Shown: positions 1 to 6,708 of the stretch, piece by piece
Layout: each line of letters starts with the position of its first letter
Position numbering within the stretch: the first letter of the stretch is position 1
Assembly: GCA_019752835.1 (NCBI GenBank)
Contig: JAIELR010000236.1
Location: 1-14,978 of the forward strand
Direction of reading: 5' to 3'
Origin: Gammaproteobacteria bacterium
GTDB taxonomy: Bacteria > Pseudomonadota > Gammaproteobacteria > UBA1113
DNA length: 14,978 nt
Notes under the pieces: generated by a model
The model's input: the letters and a program-made list of their open reading frames with translations, nothing else
The model's database searches: none
Told to the model about the DNA's origin: nothing
Translations under genes and position numbers: made by a program

Positions 1-954
1 TTTGGCAAGTATTTCACCAAGTATGTGTATATTTGCAATCTTAGATTGATCCTCAAAAGCTATTTTGATTGATTTAATTAGCTCATCAACTAGCTGGGTT
101 TTGAAAAGGATTAAGGTGTTTTTACTGCAATATTCAATGAAAGAATTTTTCCATTTTGCCTCAATTTTAACATCAATAGCGTATTTTTTAAACTGAACGA
201 TAAAACGAAGCGCTCCTAAGCCATTCCACTTATCATCTTTAATTGCTCCTTTATATGAAATATTTATTATTTTTTTTTCTAAATAAGGTTTAAGTTTTGG
301 AGGAATTTTTATTGCTTGAATTGTTTGATATACATAACCATTGACTAATTTATCATTATCCCATTGACCATAGGCATGATATTTTTTTTCTTTTGTCTTT
401 ACCAAATAACATCCATAACCTTTTTTCTTATCTTGCTCCCATTGCCCAATATATTGACACTCAGCGCTATCAATTATACCTAAACCATCTTTTTTTTTAT
501 CGTTTGTAAGTGTTCCACAATACTTATCTGAATGAGATGCCTGATATTGATTCCAATAAATATGCTTATCAAATGGTTTGTAATCATTACTATTCCAATC
601 AGAAGGTAACTCGCTGAGAGAAATATCTGAATCACTACTGCTTTGATCGGTTTTGTCGAAAAAAAATGAGTCTTTATCATCACTTAATTCTATTTTATCA
701 TTAAAAGTAATATTGCTCTCTTTTTTCCCCTCTATTTTAAATTCTTCTTGTTTAATTTCTTGAGAAAGGCGAACATTATTATTGTTAGGAATAGGTTTGG
801 TTTTTTTTATATTATTAGATTTTTGATTATTTCTTTTTGAGTTAGGTTTTCTCTGCGATAAATTTTGACCATTCTCTTCGGACTGCGTAGCTGCACTCGC
901 ACCAGCGAGTACATTTACAACATTCGAAGCTTTTTCCATAAAATAATTAAACAT
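1..954 (-). CDS. MORN-repeat protein, C-terminus cut by window edge
   Basis: The minus strand is open from ATG at 954-952 to base 1 (318 residues, no stop), so the 3' end lies outside the window. Residues 1-25 are short and mixed. Residues 25-125 are Asn/Lys/Ser/Asp-rich and probably disordered. MORN-like motifs follow at about 144-160 (YCGTL...DGLG), 168-184 (YIGQWEQDKKKGYG), 195-209 (YGQWDNDK..NGY) and 234-250 (YKGAIKDDKWNGLG). MORN repeats form beta-hairpin arrays that commonly bind lipid or protein. An AAGGA lies 11 nt before the ATG; Met6 (939) is an alternative start. The gene follows the paralogue array on the same strand and is equally AT-rich. Function is unknown. A secreted, host-directed role is only a guess from the low-complexity N-terminus and the setting. 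Confidence 0.8.
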   Translation of the reverse strand, partial: MFNYFMEKASNVVNVLAGASAATQSEENGQNLSQRKPNSKRNNQKSNNIKKTKPIPNNNNVRLSQEIKQEEFKIEGKKESNITFNDKIELSDDKDSFFFDKTDQSSSDSDISLSELPSDWNSNDYKPFDKHIYWNQYQASHSDKYCGTLTNDKKKDGLGIIDSAECQYIGQWEQDKKKGYGCYLVKTKEKKYHAYGQWDNDKLVNGYVYQTIQAIKIPPKLKPYLEKKIINISYKGAIKDDKWNGLGALRFIVQFKKYAIDVKIEAKWKNSFIEYCSKNTLILFKTQLVDELIKSIKIAFEDQSKIANIHILGEILAK

Positions 955-1063
955 TTCTATAATATTCCTTTACGGTATTTTTTGTTTCTGACTGTAGTCA
1001 GATTACAAGCTTTTGTTTCATGCTTGCTTCCCTTCCATGAGTAAGGGAAGAATGAAGTTTACA
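955..1063 (-). other. spacer with stacked hairpins between 418-aa gene and MORN gene
   Basis: Two perfect inverted repeats sit in this 109-nt gap. CTTCCCTT (1027-1034) pairs with AAGGGAAG (1043-1050) across an 8-nt loop, 13 nt after the upstream stop codon. TCTGACT (987-993) pairs with AGTCAGA (996-1002) across 2 nt. A weaker CAAGC/GCTTG pair lies between them. None is followed by a T run on the minus strand, so these are more likely mRNA stability or processing structures than intrinsic terminators. Confidence 0.5.
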
Positions 1064-2320
1064 CTAATTTAGTTCAATTTTTGAAACTGAGGGACTACAA
1101 TCATTAACAATATCGCCTAAAACGAAGAGCGTTTGTGCAATCCCAGCTGTGATGTTAGCCACAATTTCAGCTTTAATTTTCGCAAGTATTTTATTTCGTT
1201 GAAAACGATCATTTTTTATTGAATAAAAATATGCATTTTTTGTCAAAAACTCAGTAAGATGCGTAATAAACTCTGGCTTTTTGTTTGCTGATATTTTACT
1301 AATGTCATTTATCAAATATTCTGCAAAATCTCGACAATTTTCTGTATTGTTATTGTTAGTAGGCTTCGTTTTAAGTTGCGCATTATTGTGATTAAACAAA
1401 CTGTCTTTTCCCGGTGCGCGATATGTTTTTTCAGATTTATTTAATTCTACCTCGGGATAAAATACACTTTCCATGATAACTTTGTTTGCCTCAATGCAAT
1501 TTTCGATTATATTATCATCAATTTTGTTTTCAACAATGACTTTTGCGTCGGACTCCTGCGCTCTTTGAATCATTTTCGAATACATATTGCAGTAATGAGT
1601 CAACATGCGTTTAATAATATCCAAGGCCTTAATGCTATTTTCTGTTAGAGGATTGTCAGATGAAAAATATTTATTTATAACAATAGTTAATTTTGTATTT
1701 ATTTGATTTTTATATGCTTTCAATCGATCATCTATTGGTGTTAAAAATTCATTTAGTACCGTCGTACGGTGATTAGCAAATCGGATTACTTCACTCAAAA
1801 AATTGGATTGAGTAAGTTGAATTTTGTCCACTACCTTATTAAGAAAGATTTGTATTTTAACATCATTATTTTGTAGATGTTTTTTATGACGAGCATAAAA
1901 CGCATTAAATAATTCGACTATAATTGCTTTATTTGACTCAATAGCATTTGTAATTATTTTACTGTCAATTTTTTTTTCAAAAATAATTTTTTCGCGTAAT
2001 TTTTGAACATCGCCAAAGTGTTTAGATAACGTATTCATTTGATCAGACATTAAAAGCTCTATGAGCTCCAAATCCTTAATCGAATTTTCTATTATTTCTG
2101 CTGAATTATCATCGATGAAATATCGTTGCATGATAAGAGAAAATGATTTCTCTAATTTGTTTTCAATTTCTATTAATTGATTGGTCGTTTCTGTTAGGAA
2201 CCTCTCAATTATATTTGCCTGATTATCGACTTTTTTAATAATTTCTTTTAAAAATTCGGATTGATTAGAGATAACTTGCTCTGTTTCAGTAAAACTTAAA
2301 TCTAAATTATTACTGTACAT
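1064..2320 (-). CDS. hypothetical helical protein with duplicated module and Asn-rich linker
   Basis: This 418-aa protein belongs to no family I recognise. It is a paralogue of the 378-aa protein at 2816-3952. A module of about 125 residues occurs twice, at 15-141 and 167-287. Both copies show NQ/TQ-S-x-FL near the start, FLT in the middle, an aromatic IMQRYF/VINKYF landmark, and ENKIDDNIIENCIEANK or the related EKKIDSKIITNAIESNK near the end. A short RAPGKDSLFN plus Asn-rich linker (301-327) leads to a C-terminal domain (328-411) shared with the paralogue. Copy 2, linker and C-terminus align with the paralogue; its N-terminal 80 residues have no counterpart here. No signal peptide or membrane helix is evident, and the composition suggests long alpha-helices or coiled coils. 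The start is supported by AAGGA 8 nt before the ATG, the same leader that precedes the mini-paralogue. Confidence 0.85.
   Translation of the reverse strand: MYSNNLDLSFTETEQVISNQSEFLKEIIKKVDNQANIIERFLTETTNQLIEIENKLEKSFSLIMQRYFIDDNSAEIIENSIKDLELIELLMSDQMNTLSKHFGDVQKLREKIIFEKKIDSKIITNAIESNKAIIVELFNAFYARHKKHLQNNDVKIQIFLNKVVDKIQLTQSNFLSEVIRFANHRTTVLNEFLTPIDDRLKAYKNQINTKLTIVINKYFSSDNPLTENSIKALDIIKRMLTHYCNMYSKMIQRAQESDAKVIVENKIDDNIIENCIEANKVIMESVFYPEVELNKSEKTYRAPGKDSLFNHNNAQLKTKPTNNNNTENCRDFAEYLINDISKISANKKPEFITHLTEFLTKNAYFYSIKNDRFQRNKILAKIKAEIVANITAGIAQTLFVLGDIVNDCSPSVSKIELN
1460..2278 (-). repeat. internal duplication of the helical module
   Basis: Codons for residues 15-141 (2278-1898) and 167-287 (1822-1460) encode two diverged copies of one module. 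Matched landmarks keep the same order and spacing: NQSEFLKEII versus TQSNFLSEVI, RFLTE versus EFLTP, IMQRYF versus VINKYF, and KKIDSKIITNAIESNKAI versus NKIDDNIIENCIEANKVI. The relation is clear in protein but weak in DNA, so the duplication is not recent. Confidence 0.75.
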
Positions 2321-2419
2321 TCCATATCCTTATAAAGAATAATCGAAAATGAGAAAGCCCAAGAAGAGGAACTGCCTACTTCTCCTTGCTTGAATCACCT
2401 AAATAACTGCGAGCCAATC
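2321..2419 (-). repeat. duplicated intergenic spacer, copy 1
   Basis: This spacer resembles the one at 2721-2815. On the plus strand both share CATATCCTTATAAA at the 5' end of the downstream gene, a CTCC-TTGCTTGAA-like core, and TCAC-TAAAT near the upstream stop. Read on the minus strand, the shared TTATAAGGATAT supplies the ribosome binding site of the following gene. An imperfect hairpin of AAGGAG and CTCTTC elements lies in the middle, with no adjoining T run. Confidence 0.55.
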
Positions 2420-2726
2420 TTAAAATTTTTGAGCTGCTGGTGTTGGTTTGAAACAATCTCCTGCATTATTATTTTTAGCATTTAAATTATTGACTTGACC
2501 GTTGTTATTTTGATTAAAAATACTATTTGTCCCTGGTGCAGACAATACTTTTTTTTTCAAAATTCTGACCGTGGGAGTTAGTCATAATTTCTTTTGCTAA
2601 TTTATCGAGATCAGCTTGCTGTTTAACCTCATTATTTCGCATAAATCGCTCACTTTCCTGGATACCTTCGATCAGAATTCCAACTATAGTTTTTTCTTGC
2701 TTGTGTTCTTTATTATCCATATTCAT
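2420..2726 (-). pseudogene. shrunken, frameshifted paralogue of the 378-aa protein
   Basis: The reading frame starting at 2726 or, better, at Met3 (2720, AAGGA 7 nt upstream) gives about 65 residues, stopping at 2523. IVGILIEGIQESE matches IVGTVIEGIFGSE of the 378-aa neighbour, and the next 30 residues also align. After an A9 run (2549-2557) the match jumps to another frame: LSAPGTNSIFNQNNN corresponds to LQAPGANSMFNQNNN, then NNNAGDC, then CFKPTPAAQKF resembling CCKPASLQLQN, with a stop at 2422-2420. Removing one A would join both parts into a 99-aa protein. The roughly 150-residue helical module and most of the C-terminal domain are still missing. It may be a decaying copy, or a compact form rescued by slippage at the A run. 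Confidence 0.7.
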
Positions 2727-2815
2727 ATCCTTATAAAAAATACTGAAACTTAGAGCTCAAGGAGAAGCATTGGTTATGCGCCTCCCCTTGCTCGAAGTCA
2801 CTAAATTACCGATTG
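2721..2815 (-). repeat. duplicated intergenic spacer, copy 2
   Basis: This is the counterpart of the spacer at 2321-2419. It carries an imperfect hairpin (AAGGAG at about 2760 against CTCCCCTTG at about 2782) just after the stop of the 378-aa gene, and the TTATAAGGATAT leader that precedes the mini-paralogue. Its similarity to the next spacer suggests that gene and spacer duplicated as one unit. Confidence 0.55.
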
Positions 2816-3952
2816 CTAATTTTGGAGCTGGAGAGAGGCTGGTTTACAGCATTCATCAACAACAATCTCAGCCAAATCGCTAAGAGTTTGTGCAATACCT
2901 ACTTGGTTGATACTCTTTTCAATTGCAGGCTTAATTTTCCCAAGTACATCATTTCGCTGCGCACGATTACCTTTTATCGCATTAAAGTTAGCATTGTTGG
3001 TTAAGATTTGAGTAAGTTTCGCAATAAACTCCTGCTTCTTATCTGCTGGAATTGCTTGGAGATCATTTATCAAATTCTGAGCATAACCTTGGCAATCGCC
3101 GACATTATTATTTGCAGCATTTGAATTAGCTTGAGCATTGTTATTTTGGTTAAACATACTGTTTGCTCCAGGGGCTTGGAGTGCTTTTTGTTCAGGATTC
3201 TGATTATTGTTATTGTTTCCATTACCTATGACACCTTTAATTATCGTGGTGCCAGCCTCTGCTAACATTTGTATGCTTGTTTGTTGGACTTGTCCTAACA
3301 CTTTGATAGTTTCAAATAAACTATTCATAATAACTTTATTTGCATCAATGCAATTATTGATCATTTGGTCATCAATTTTATTTTCGGAAATAACTTTTGC
3401 GCCAGCTTCTTGGGCACTTCTGACCATTGCAGAGTACGTTTCCATGTGAGCCCGCACAATACGCTCTAAACTTTCCAACATTCTAACTTCAAGCTCAGTT
3501 AGTTTTTTTGGTTCATCTGGCAGGTATTGATTCATAATACGAGTTAAATGTTTATCCATTCCTTCTTGCGCTACTTTTAACTGACTATTTGTATCTGTTA
3601 AAAATTTATTAAGCAATTTTGTTCTATCATCATTAACTCTAATAACTTCATTTAAAAAATTATTTTGATTAACCGTAATTTTTTCCGCTAATGTAGTAAG
3701 AAAAACCTGCATTTTGGCATGGTTAGCCTGTTGAAGCTTTTCACTTCCAAAGATACCTTCAATAACAGTTCCTACAATGAACCCTTTTTCACTCATTGCG
3801 CCCGTCTTAAAAAGTTGACCGCATTGGGATAAATTTTGATTTTGGATGAAATTGGTGATACTAGAGCCAAAAGCTCCAATATCTGCTTTTGTTACCGAAT
3901 CGATAATTTTTCCAGGTATCTCGGCCAATGCTAATTCATTACCTTTAGGCAT
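2816..3952 (-). CDS. hypothetical helical protein with Asn-rich linker, first of paralogue array
   Basis: This 378-aa protein is of unrecognised family. The start at Met 3952-3950 has AAGGAG 7 nt upstream; an in-frame ATG 42 nt earlier (3994) has no such site and is less likely. Layout: a unique N-terminal region (1-80) with a small-residue-rich stretch GFIVGTVIEGIFGS (57-70); the helical module (95-213) also found twice in the 418-aa neighbour, with FLNEVIR, FLTDTNSQL and SENKIDDQMINNCIDANK; an Asn/Gln-rich linker (243-283) containing APGANSMFNQNNN; and a C-terminal domain (284-369) ending in a Cys-Cys pair. No signal peptide or clear transmembrane helix is visible. It heads the minus-strand array behind a good promoter. 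Low complexity, AT-rich codons and paralogue expansion recall secreted effector families, but that is inference. Confidence 0.87.
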   Translation of the reverse strand: MPKGNELALAEIPGKIIDSVTKADIGAFGSSITNFIQNQNLSQCGQLFKTGAMSEKGFIVGTVIEGIFGSEKLQQANHAKMQVFLTTLAEKITVNQNNFLNEVIRVNDDRTKLLNKFLTDTNSQLKVAQEGMDKHLTRIMNQYLPDEPKKLTELEVRMLESLERIVRAHMETYSAMVRSAQEAGAKVISENKIDDQMINNCIDANKVIMNSLFETIKVLGQVQQTSIQMLAEAGTTIIKGVIGNGNNNNNQNPEQKALQAPGANSMFNQNNNAQANSNAANNNVGDCQGYAQNLINDLQAIPADKKQEFIAKLTQILTNNANFNAIKGNRAQRNDVLGKIKPAIEKSINQVGIAQTLSDLAEIVVDECCKPASLQLQN

Positions 3953-4026
3953 CTTAAATCTCCTTACTTGACTTAACTGTTTGATTTTAAACATGAATGC
4001 TTTCTAGTACCTACCCAAACGAGGCA

Positions 4027-4055
4027 ATAATATCATCTATTAAGACAATGTTCAA
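4027..4055 (-). promoter_or_regulatory. sigma-70-type promoter of the paralogue array
   Basis: On the minus strand, TTGAAC (4055-4050) is followed by exactly 17 nt and TATTAT (4032-4027). Transcription would start near 4020, giving a leader of about 68 nt to the ATG at 3952. Confidence 0.6.
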
Positions 4056-4060
4056 CTTTT

Positions 4061-4073
4061 AAATACAGTATTT
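4061..4073. promoter_or_regulatory. palindrome AAATACAGTATTT, possible operator
   Basis: This is a perfect inverted repeat of six bases per arm around a central A. It ends 5 bp upstream of the -35 element of the array promoter, a usual place for an activator or repressor site. In this AT-rich DNA it could also arise by chance. Confidence 0.3.
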
Positions 4074-4270
4074 GTGCGCTAAAATTTATCATAAATTATT
4101 TTAAATTTTTTTTGCATATTTTCTTACCCTTAGACGATGTTTTTTGTACTTTACGTTACTTATTGACAAGTAATGTGTTATTATTTTATGCGCTCAAATA
4201 AATCATTATTTCTCAAGTAGTTGGATATTGAAGATAGGTTATTTTTGCAAGCAAAAATAAGAACGAGCTA

Positions 4271-4279
4271 TGGTATACT
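4271..4279 (+). promoter_or_regulatory. extended -10 promoter for the transporter operon
   Basis: TGGTATACT combines a TGn extension with TATACT, and the expected start near 4286 leaves a leader of under 30 nt. The only recognisable -35 (TTGCAA, 4245-4250) is 23 nt away, too far for normal spacing, so the extended -10 would have to carry the promoter. Confidence 0.4.
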
Positions 4280-4313
4280 CTCAGGCCATATTATCCACAT
4301 GGCAACCTAGCTA

Positions 4314-5615
4314 ATGAAAACAACTGAACTTGATTTACTCAAAACCAGACGTTTTTTACCTTTATTTATCACCCAATTCTTAGGTGCTTTTAATGACAAC
4401 ACCTTTAAAAACGCGCTGGTTATACTGATTACCTATCGTTTAGCGAGTATTGCGGGGTTTAATCCCCAAATTCTGGTCATTTTCGCCGCCGGGATCTTTA
4501 TTCTGCCCTTTTTTCTGTTCTCGGCAACAGCGGGACAACTTGCTGATAAATATGAAAAATCCAGACTTATTACGATCATAAAATTTATTGAAATCATGTT
4601 AATGCTGCTCGTCACTGTGGGCTTTTATTTCCAGAGCATCACATTGCTCATATTTTGTCTATTTTTACTGGGAACCCACTCCACTTTTTTTGGCCCGTTA
4701 AAATACGCCATTTTGCCCGATCAATTACATGAAAACGAATTAATTGCCGGTAATGGTTTGATAGAGGCAGGTACCTTCATTGCTATATTAATTGGTACTC
4801 TGGTCGGCGGATTATTTGTCCTGCAATCTCATGGAGAAACCATTATTTCGCTCTTAGTACTCGGTGTTGCCATAGCAGGATGGTGCACAAGTTTTTTAAT
4901 TCCCAAAACTAACAATTTTAATCATGAGCTCAAGATACGATACAACATCATAAAGGAAACACACCAACTCATTCAGTACTCAAGGAAGCAGCGGGATATA
5001 TTTCTATCTATCCTCGGCATTTCCTGGTTTTGGTTAGTGGGCTCAGTTTTTTTATCGGAATTTCCCGTTTTTGCCAAGAACATTTTGCACACGAGTGAAA
5101 ATGTAGTGACCTTTTTTCTTACTTTGTTTTCCATAGGTTTAGCCATTGGCTCATTGTTATGTAATAAATTATTAAAGGGCAAGGTTCACGCTACTTACGT
5201 ACCTCTAGGTGCGTTTGGCATAACCGTATTTACGGTTGATCTCTATTTTGCATCAGGTCATGGCTCAATACCCTTGGCGGGGCAGTTAATTGGATTGGGA
5301 CAGTTTCTCACTACCTTTGCTGGCTGGCGAATTACTGCCGATTTACTGTTAATTTCCATTTGTGGCGGTATTTATACCGTGCCACTGTATGCTATTTTGC
5401 AACAACGCAGTGAAAAAGCGCACCGCGCACGTGTTATTGCGAGCAATAATGTGATAAATGCTTTGTTTATGGTTATTGCAGTAGTGGCTACGATGATCAT
5501 GCTAAGAGCAGGACTCTCGGTAATCCAGGTGTTTCTTGTCATCGCCATAGTAAATATCGGCATGGCAATTTATCTTTGTAAATTAACACCAAAAAATGAT
5601 AAACTTACTCATTAA
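4314..5615 (+). CDS. MFS transporter, LplT-like (lysophospholipid transporter family)
   Basis: This 433-aa inner-membrane protein has about twelve hydrophobic segments. The N-terminal RRFLPLFITQFLGAFNDN (12-29), the loop motif GQLADKYEKSRL (74-85) and FFGPLKYAILP (125-135) are typical of the MFS branch containing LplT and the transporter half of LplT-PlsC-acyl-ACP synthetase fusions. LplT flips lysophospholipids into the cytoplasm for re-acylation. Here the transporter stands alone: no acyltransferase or synthetase domain follows before the stop, and none is encoded next door. The start fits the family's usual N-terminus but lacks a clear Shine-Dalgarno sequence. bioY begins 21 nt downstream on the same strand, so the two are probably cotranscribed. 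The substrate is inferred from family resemblance and could be another lipid or a different solute. Confidence 0.85.
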   Translation: MKTTELDLLKTRRFLPLFITQFLGAFNDNTFKNALVILITYRLASIAGFNPQILVIFAAGIFILPFFLFSATAGQLADKYEKSRLITIIKFIEIMLMLLVTVGFYFQSITLLIFCLFLLGTHSTFFGPLKYAILPDQLHENELIAGNGLIEAGTFIAILIGTLVGGLFVLQSHGETIISLLVLGVAIAGWCTSFLIPKTNNFNHELKIRYNIIKETHQLIQYSRKQRDIFLSILGISWFWLVGSVFLSEFPVFAKNILHTSENVVTFFLTLFSIGLAIGSLLCNKLLKGKVHATYVPLGAFGITVFTVDLYFASGHGSIPLAGQLIGLGQFLTTFAGWRITADLLLISICGGIYTVPLYAILQQRSEKAHRARVIASNNVINALFMVIAVVATMIMLRAGLSVIQVFLVIAIVNIGMAIYLCKLTPKNDKLTH

Positions 5616-5636
5616 CTTAATAAATGAGGTGTCATT

Positions 5637-6209
5637 ATGACGAGCATGGCTAATTCCAATGCAACTGTTGAAAGTATTTTTTGGCCTAAAGAGCAACATC
5701 GCTTATTAAAACAAGCATTTTTAGTATTCATGGGTGTTGTTTTATTGTTTGGCGCATCACAACTTGCAATTCCATTCAAACCCGTCCCACTTACCTTCCA
5801 AAGCGCGATGGTCGTACTTATAGGCATGACCTATGGCTCCCGTTTAGGGCTAGCTACCGTTATAGCTTATTTGGCTGCTGGAGCATTAGGAGCGCCTGTA
5901 TTTGCTGAATTTTCAGCCGGTCCGCAGGTTTTCTTTGGCACCACAGGCGGTTATTTAATCGGTTTCATTCCTGCCGTATTATTGAGCGGGCTCTTAGCTG
6001 ATCGCGGTTGGGCTTGCCGCTATGTTATGGCATTTGCCGCAGCAATTTTAGGTGCCTTACCTATCTTTCTTGCAGGCGCTGTACAGTTATCCTTCTTTAT
6101 TGGCTGGCATGCTGCTTGGCTTGTAGGCGTAAAACCTTTCCTCGCTACTGAGTTAGTAAAATTGTTTATCATTGCTTTCGCGGCTAAACAAGTATGGCGA
6201 AAAAGCTAA
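5637..6209 (+). CDS. bioY: biotin transporter BioY
   Basis: This 190-aa integral membrane protein is the biotin-binding S component of energy-coupling factor transporters. Family hallmarks are PVPLTFQ (49-55), LAAGALGAPVFA (79-90), the GTTGGYLIGF loop (101-110) and a C-terminal GVKPFLATELVKLFIIA (164-180), spread over about six hydrophobic segments. GAGG lies about 8 nt before the ATG at 5637; Met4 is a less likely start. No ATPase (EcfA/BioM) or EcfT/BioN gene is adjacent, so it would use a shared energising module encoded elsewhere or act alone, as some solitary BioY proteins do. Its presence implies uptake of external biotin, which fits a nutrient-scavenging lifestyle, but whether the cell can also make biotin is not visible here. 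Confidence 0.92.
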   Translation: MTSMANSNATVESIFWPKEQHRLLKQAFLVFMGVVLLFGASQLAIPFKPVPLTFQSAMVVLIGMTYGSRLGLATVIAYLAAGALGAPVFAEFSAGPQVFFGTTGGYLIGFIPAVLLSGLLADRGWACRYVMAFAAAILGALPIFLAGAVQLSFFIGWHAAWLVGVKPFLATELVKLFIIAFAAKQVWRKS

Positions 6210-6673
6210 TAAACACCCAGCAGAGCTCGCCTATGTCCAAAAAACCACAAAAGGCGAGCTCGAAAGAAAACCTAACATTTCGCCCTCATCATTTTCTCTG
6301 CACCTTATGTTTTCAAGGCAAAGGCTATTCGCCTGATTTTATCCGAAACTATAAAAGCATAGTTCGTGATTTAAAATCGGATACAGACGATGAAATCCTT
6401 ATTACTGTCACTCCCCACACTGATTCCATTTGCTCGGCTTGCCCGAGCAAAGTAGACTTGCTCTGCAAAACACAAGAAAAAATAGACTTGCTTGATAAGG
6501 CCCATGCTGCAGCCTTAGCGTTAAACGCGGGCGAAACCTTAACCTGGACCGAAGCTAAGCAACGCATTAAGGAACGCATGACACTTGAACAATTTCATAA
6601 GATTTGTGAGCCGTGTAGCTGGAAGGCGTATGGGTTGTGCGAAGTTGTGTTGACAGAGTTTTTGAAAAAATAA
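6194..6673 (+). CDS. DUF1284 family Cys-rich protein
   Basis: The protein matches DUF1284: RPHHFLCTLCFQGKGYS (30-46), CSACPSKVDLLC (80-91), a GETLTW-type segment (113-118) and a C-terminal CEPCSWKAYGLC (138-149). Eight cysteines occur in CxxC-type groups (36/39, 80/83/91, 138/141/149), an arrangement that suggests metal or iron-sulfur binding; the family has no established function. No signal peptide is seen, so it is probably cytoplasmic. Two starts are possible. The ATG at 6194 overlaps bioY by 16 nt with no ribosome binding site. Met14 (6233) lies 24 nt after the bioY stop, inside the loop of a 10-bp hairpin. The conserved part begins near residue 27, so homology does not choose between them. 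Convergent with gspM, 35 nt away. Confidence 0.83.
   Translation: MAKKLINTQQSSPMSKKPQKASSKENLTFRPHHFLCTLCFQGKGYSPDFIRNYKSIVRDLKSDTDDEILITVTPHTDSICSACPSKVDLLCKTQEKIDLLDKAHAAALALNAGETLTWTEAKQRIKERMTLEQFHKICEPCSWKAYGLCEVVLTEFLKK
6223..6261 (+). promoter_or_regulatory. 10-bp hairpin with an ATG at the start of its loop
   Basis: GAGCTCGCCT (6223-6232) and AGGCGAGCTC (6252-6261) are perfect inverted repeats separated by 19 nt. The loop begins exactly with the alternative DUF1284 start codon (6233). No T run follows, so it is not an intrinsic terminator. It could shape translation of the downstream gene, or be a chance feature of codons for residues 10-23. Confidence 0.45.
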
Positions 6674-6708
6674 GATACTCCGTGCAGATGAACCATCAAC
6701 GAATACGT

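Larger units (their letters stand above)
3953..4313. other. divergent intergenic region with promoters
   Basis: This AT-rich region separates the minus-strand paralogue array from the plus-strand transporter operon. It holds the minus promoter at 4027-4055, a 13-bp palindrome at 4061-4073, and an AT-only inverted repeat AAAATTTA/TAAATTTT (4081-4088 and 4102-4109). It also has a perfect TTGACA at 4163-4168 with only weak -10 options (TTTATG at 16 nt), and an extended -10 at 4271-4279. No convincing ORF or structured RNA was seen. Confidence 0.6.

Noticed and set aside
480..683. Minus-strand 67-aa hydrophobic ORF
   Set aside because: It lies wholly inside the MORN-repeat frame, which is longer and carries recognisable motifs.
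4034..4048. CTTAAT on the minus strand as a PmrA-type site controlling effector genes
   Set aside because: Only one half-site is present, in AT-rich DNA within the promoter spacer; too weak to claim.
4061..4073. LexA box
   Set aside because: The palindrome lacks the CTGT-N8-ACAG arrangement.
4163..4190. Strong promoter at the perfect TTGACA
   Set aside because: No good -10 occurs at 16-18 nt (TTTATG, TATGCG), so it was not listed as a promoter.
6674..6708. Terminator between the convergent DUF1284 and gspM genes
   Set aside because: Only 4-bp stems (for example GATG/CATC) are available, and no stem is followed directly by a T run.
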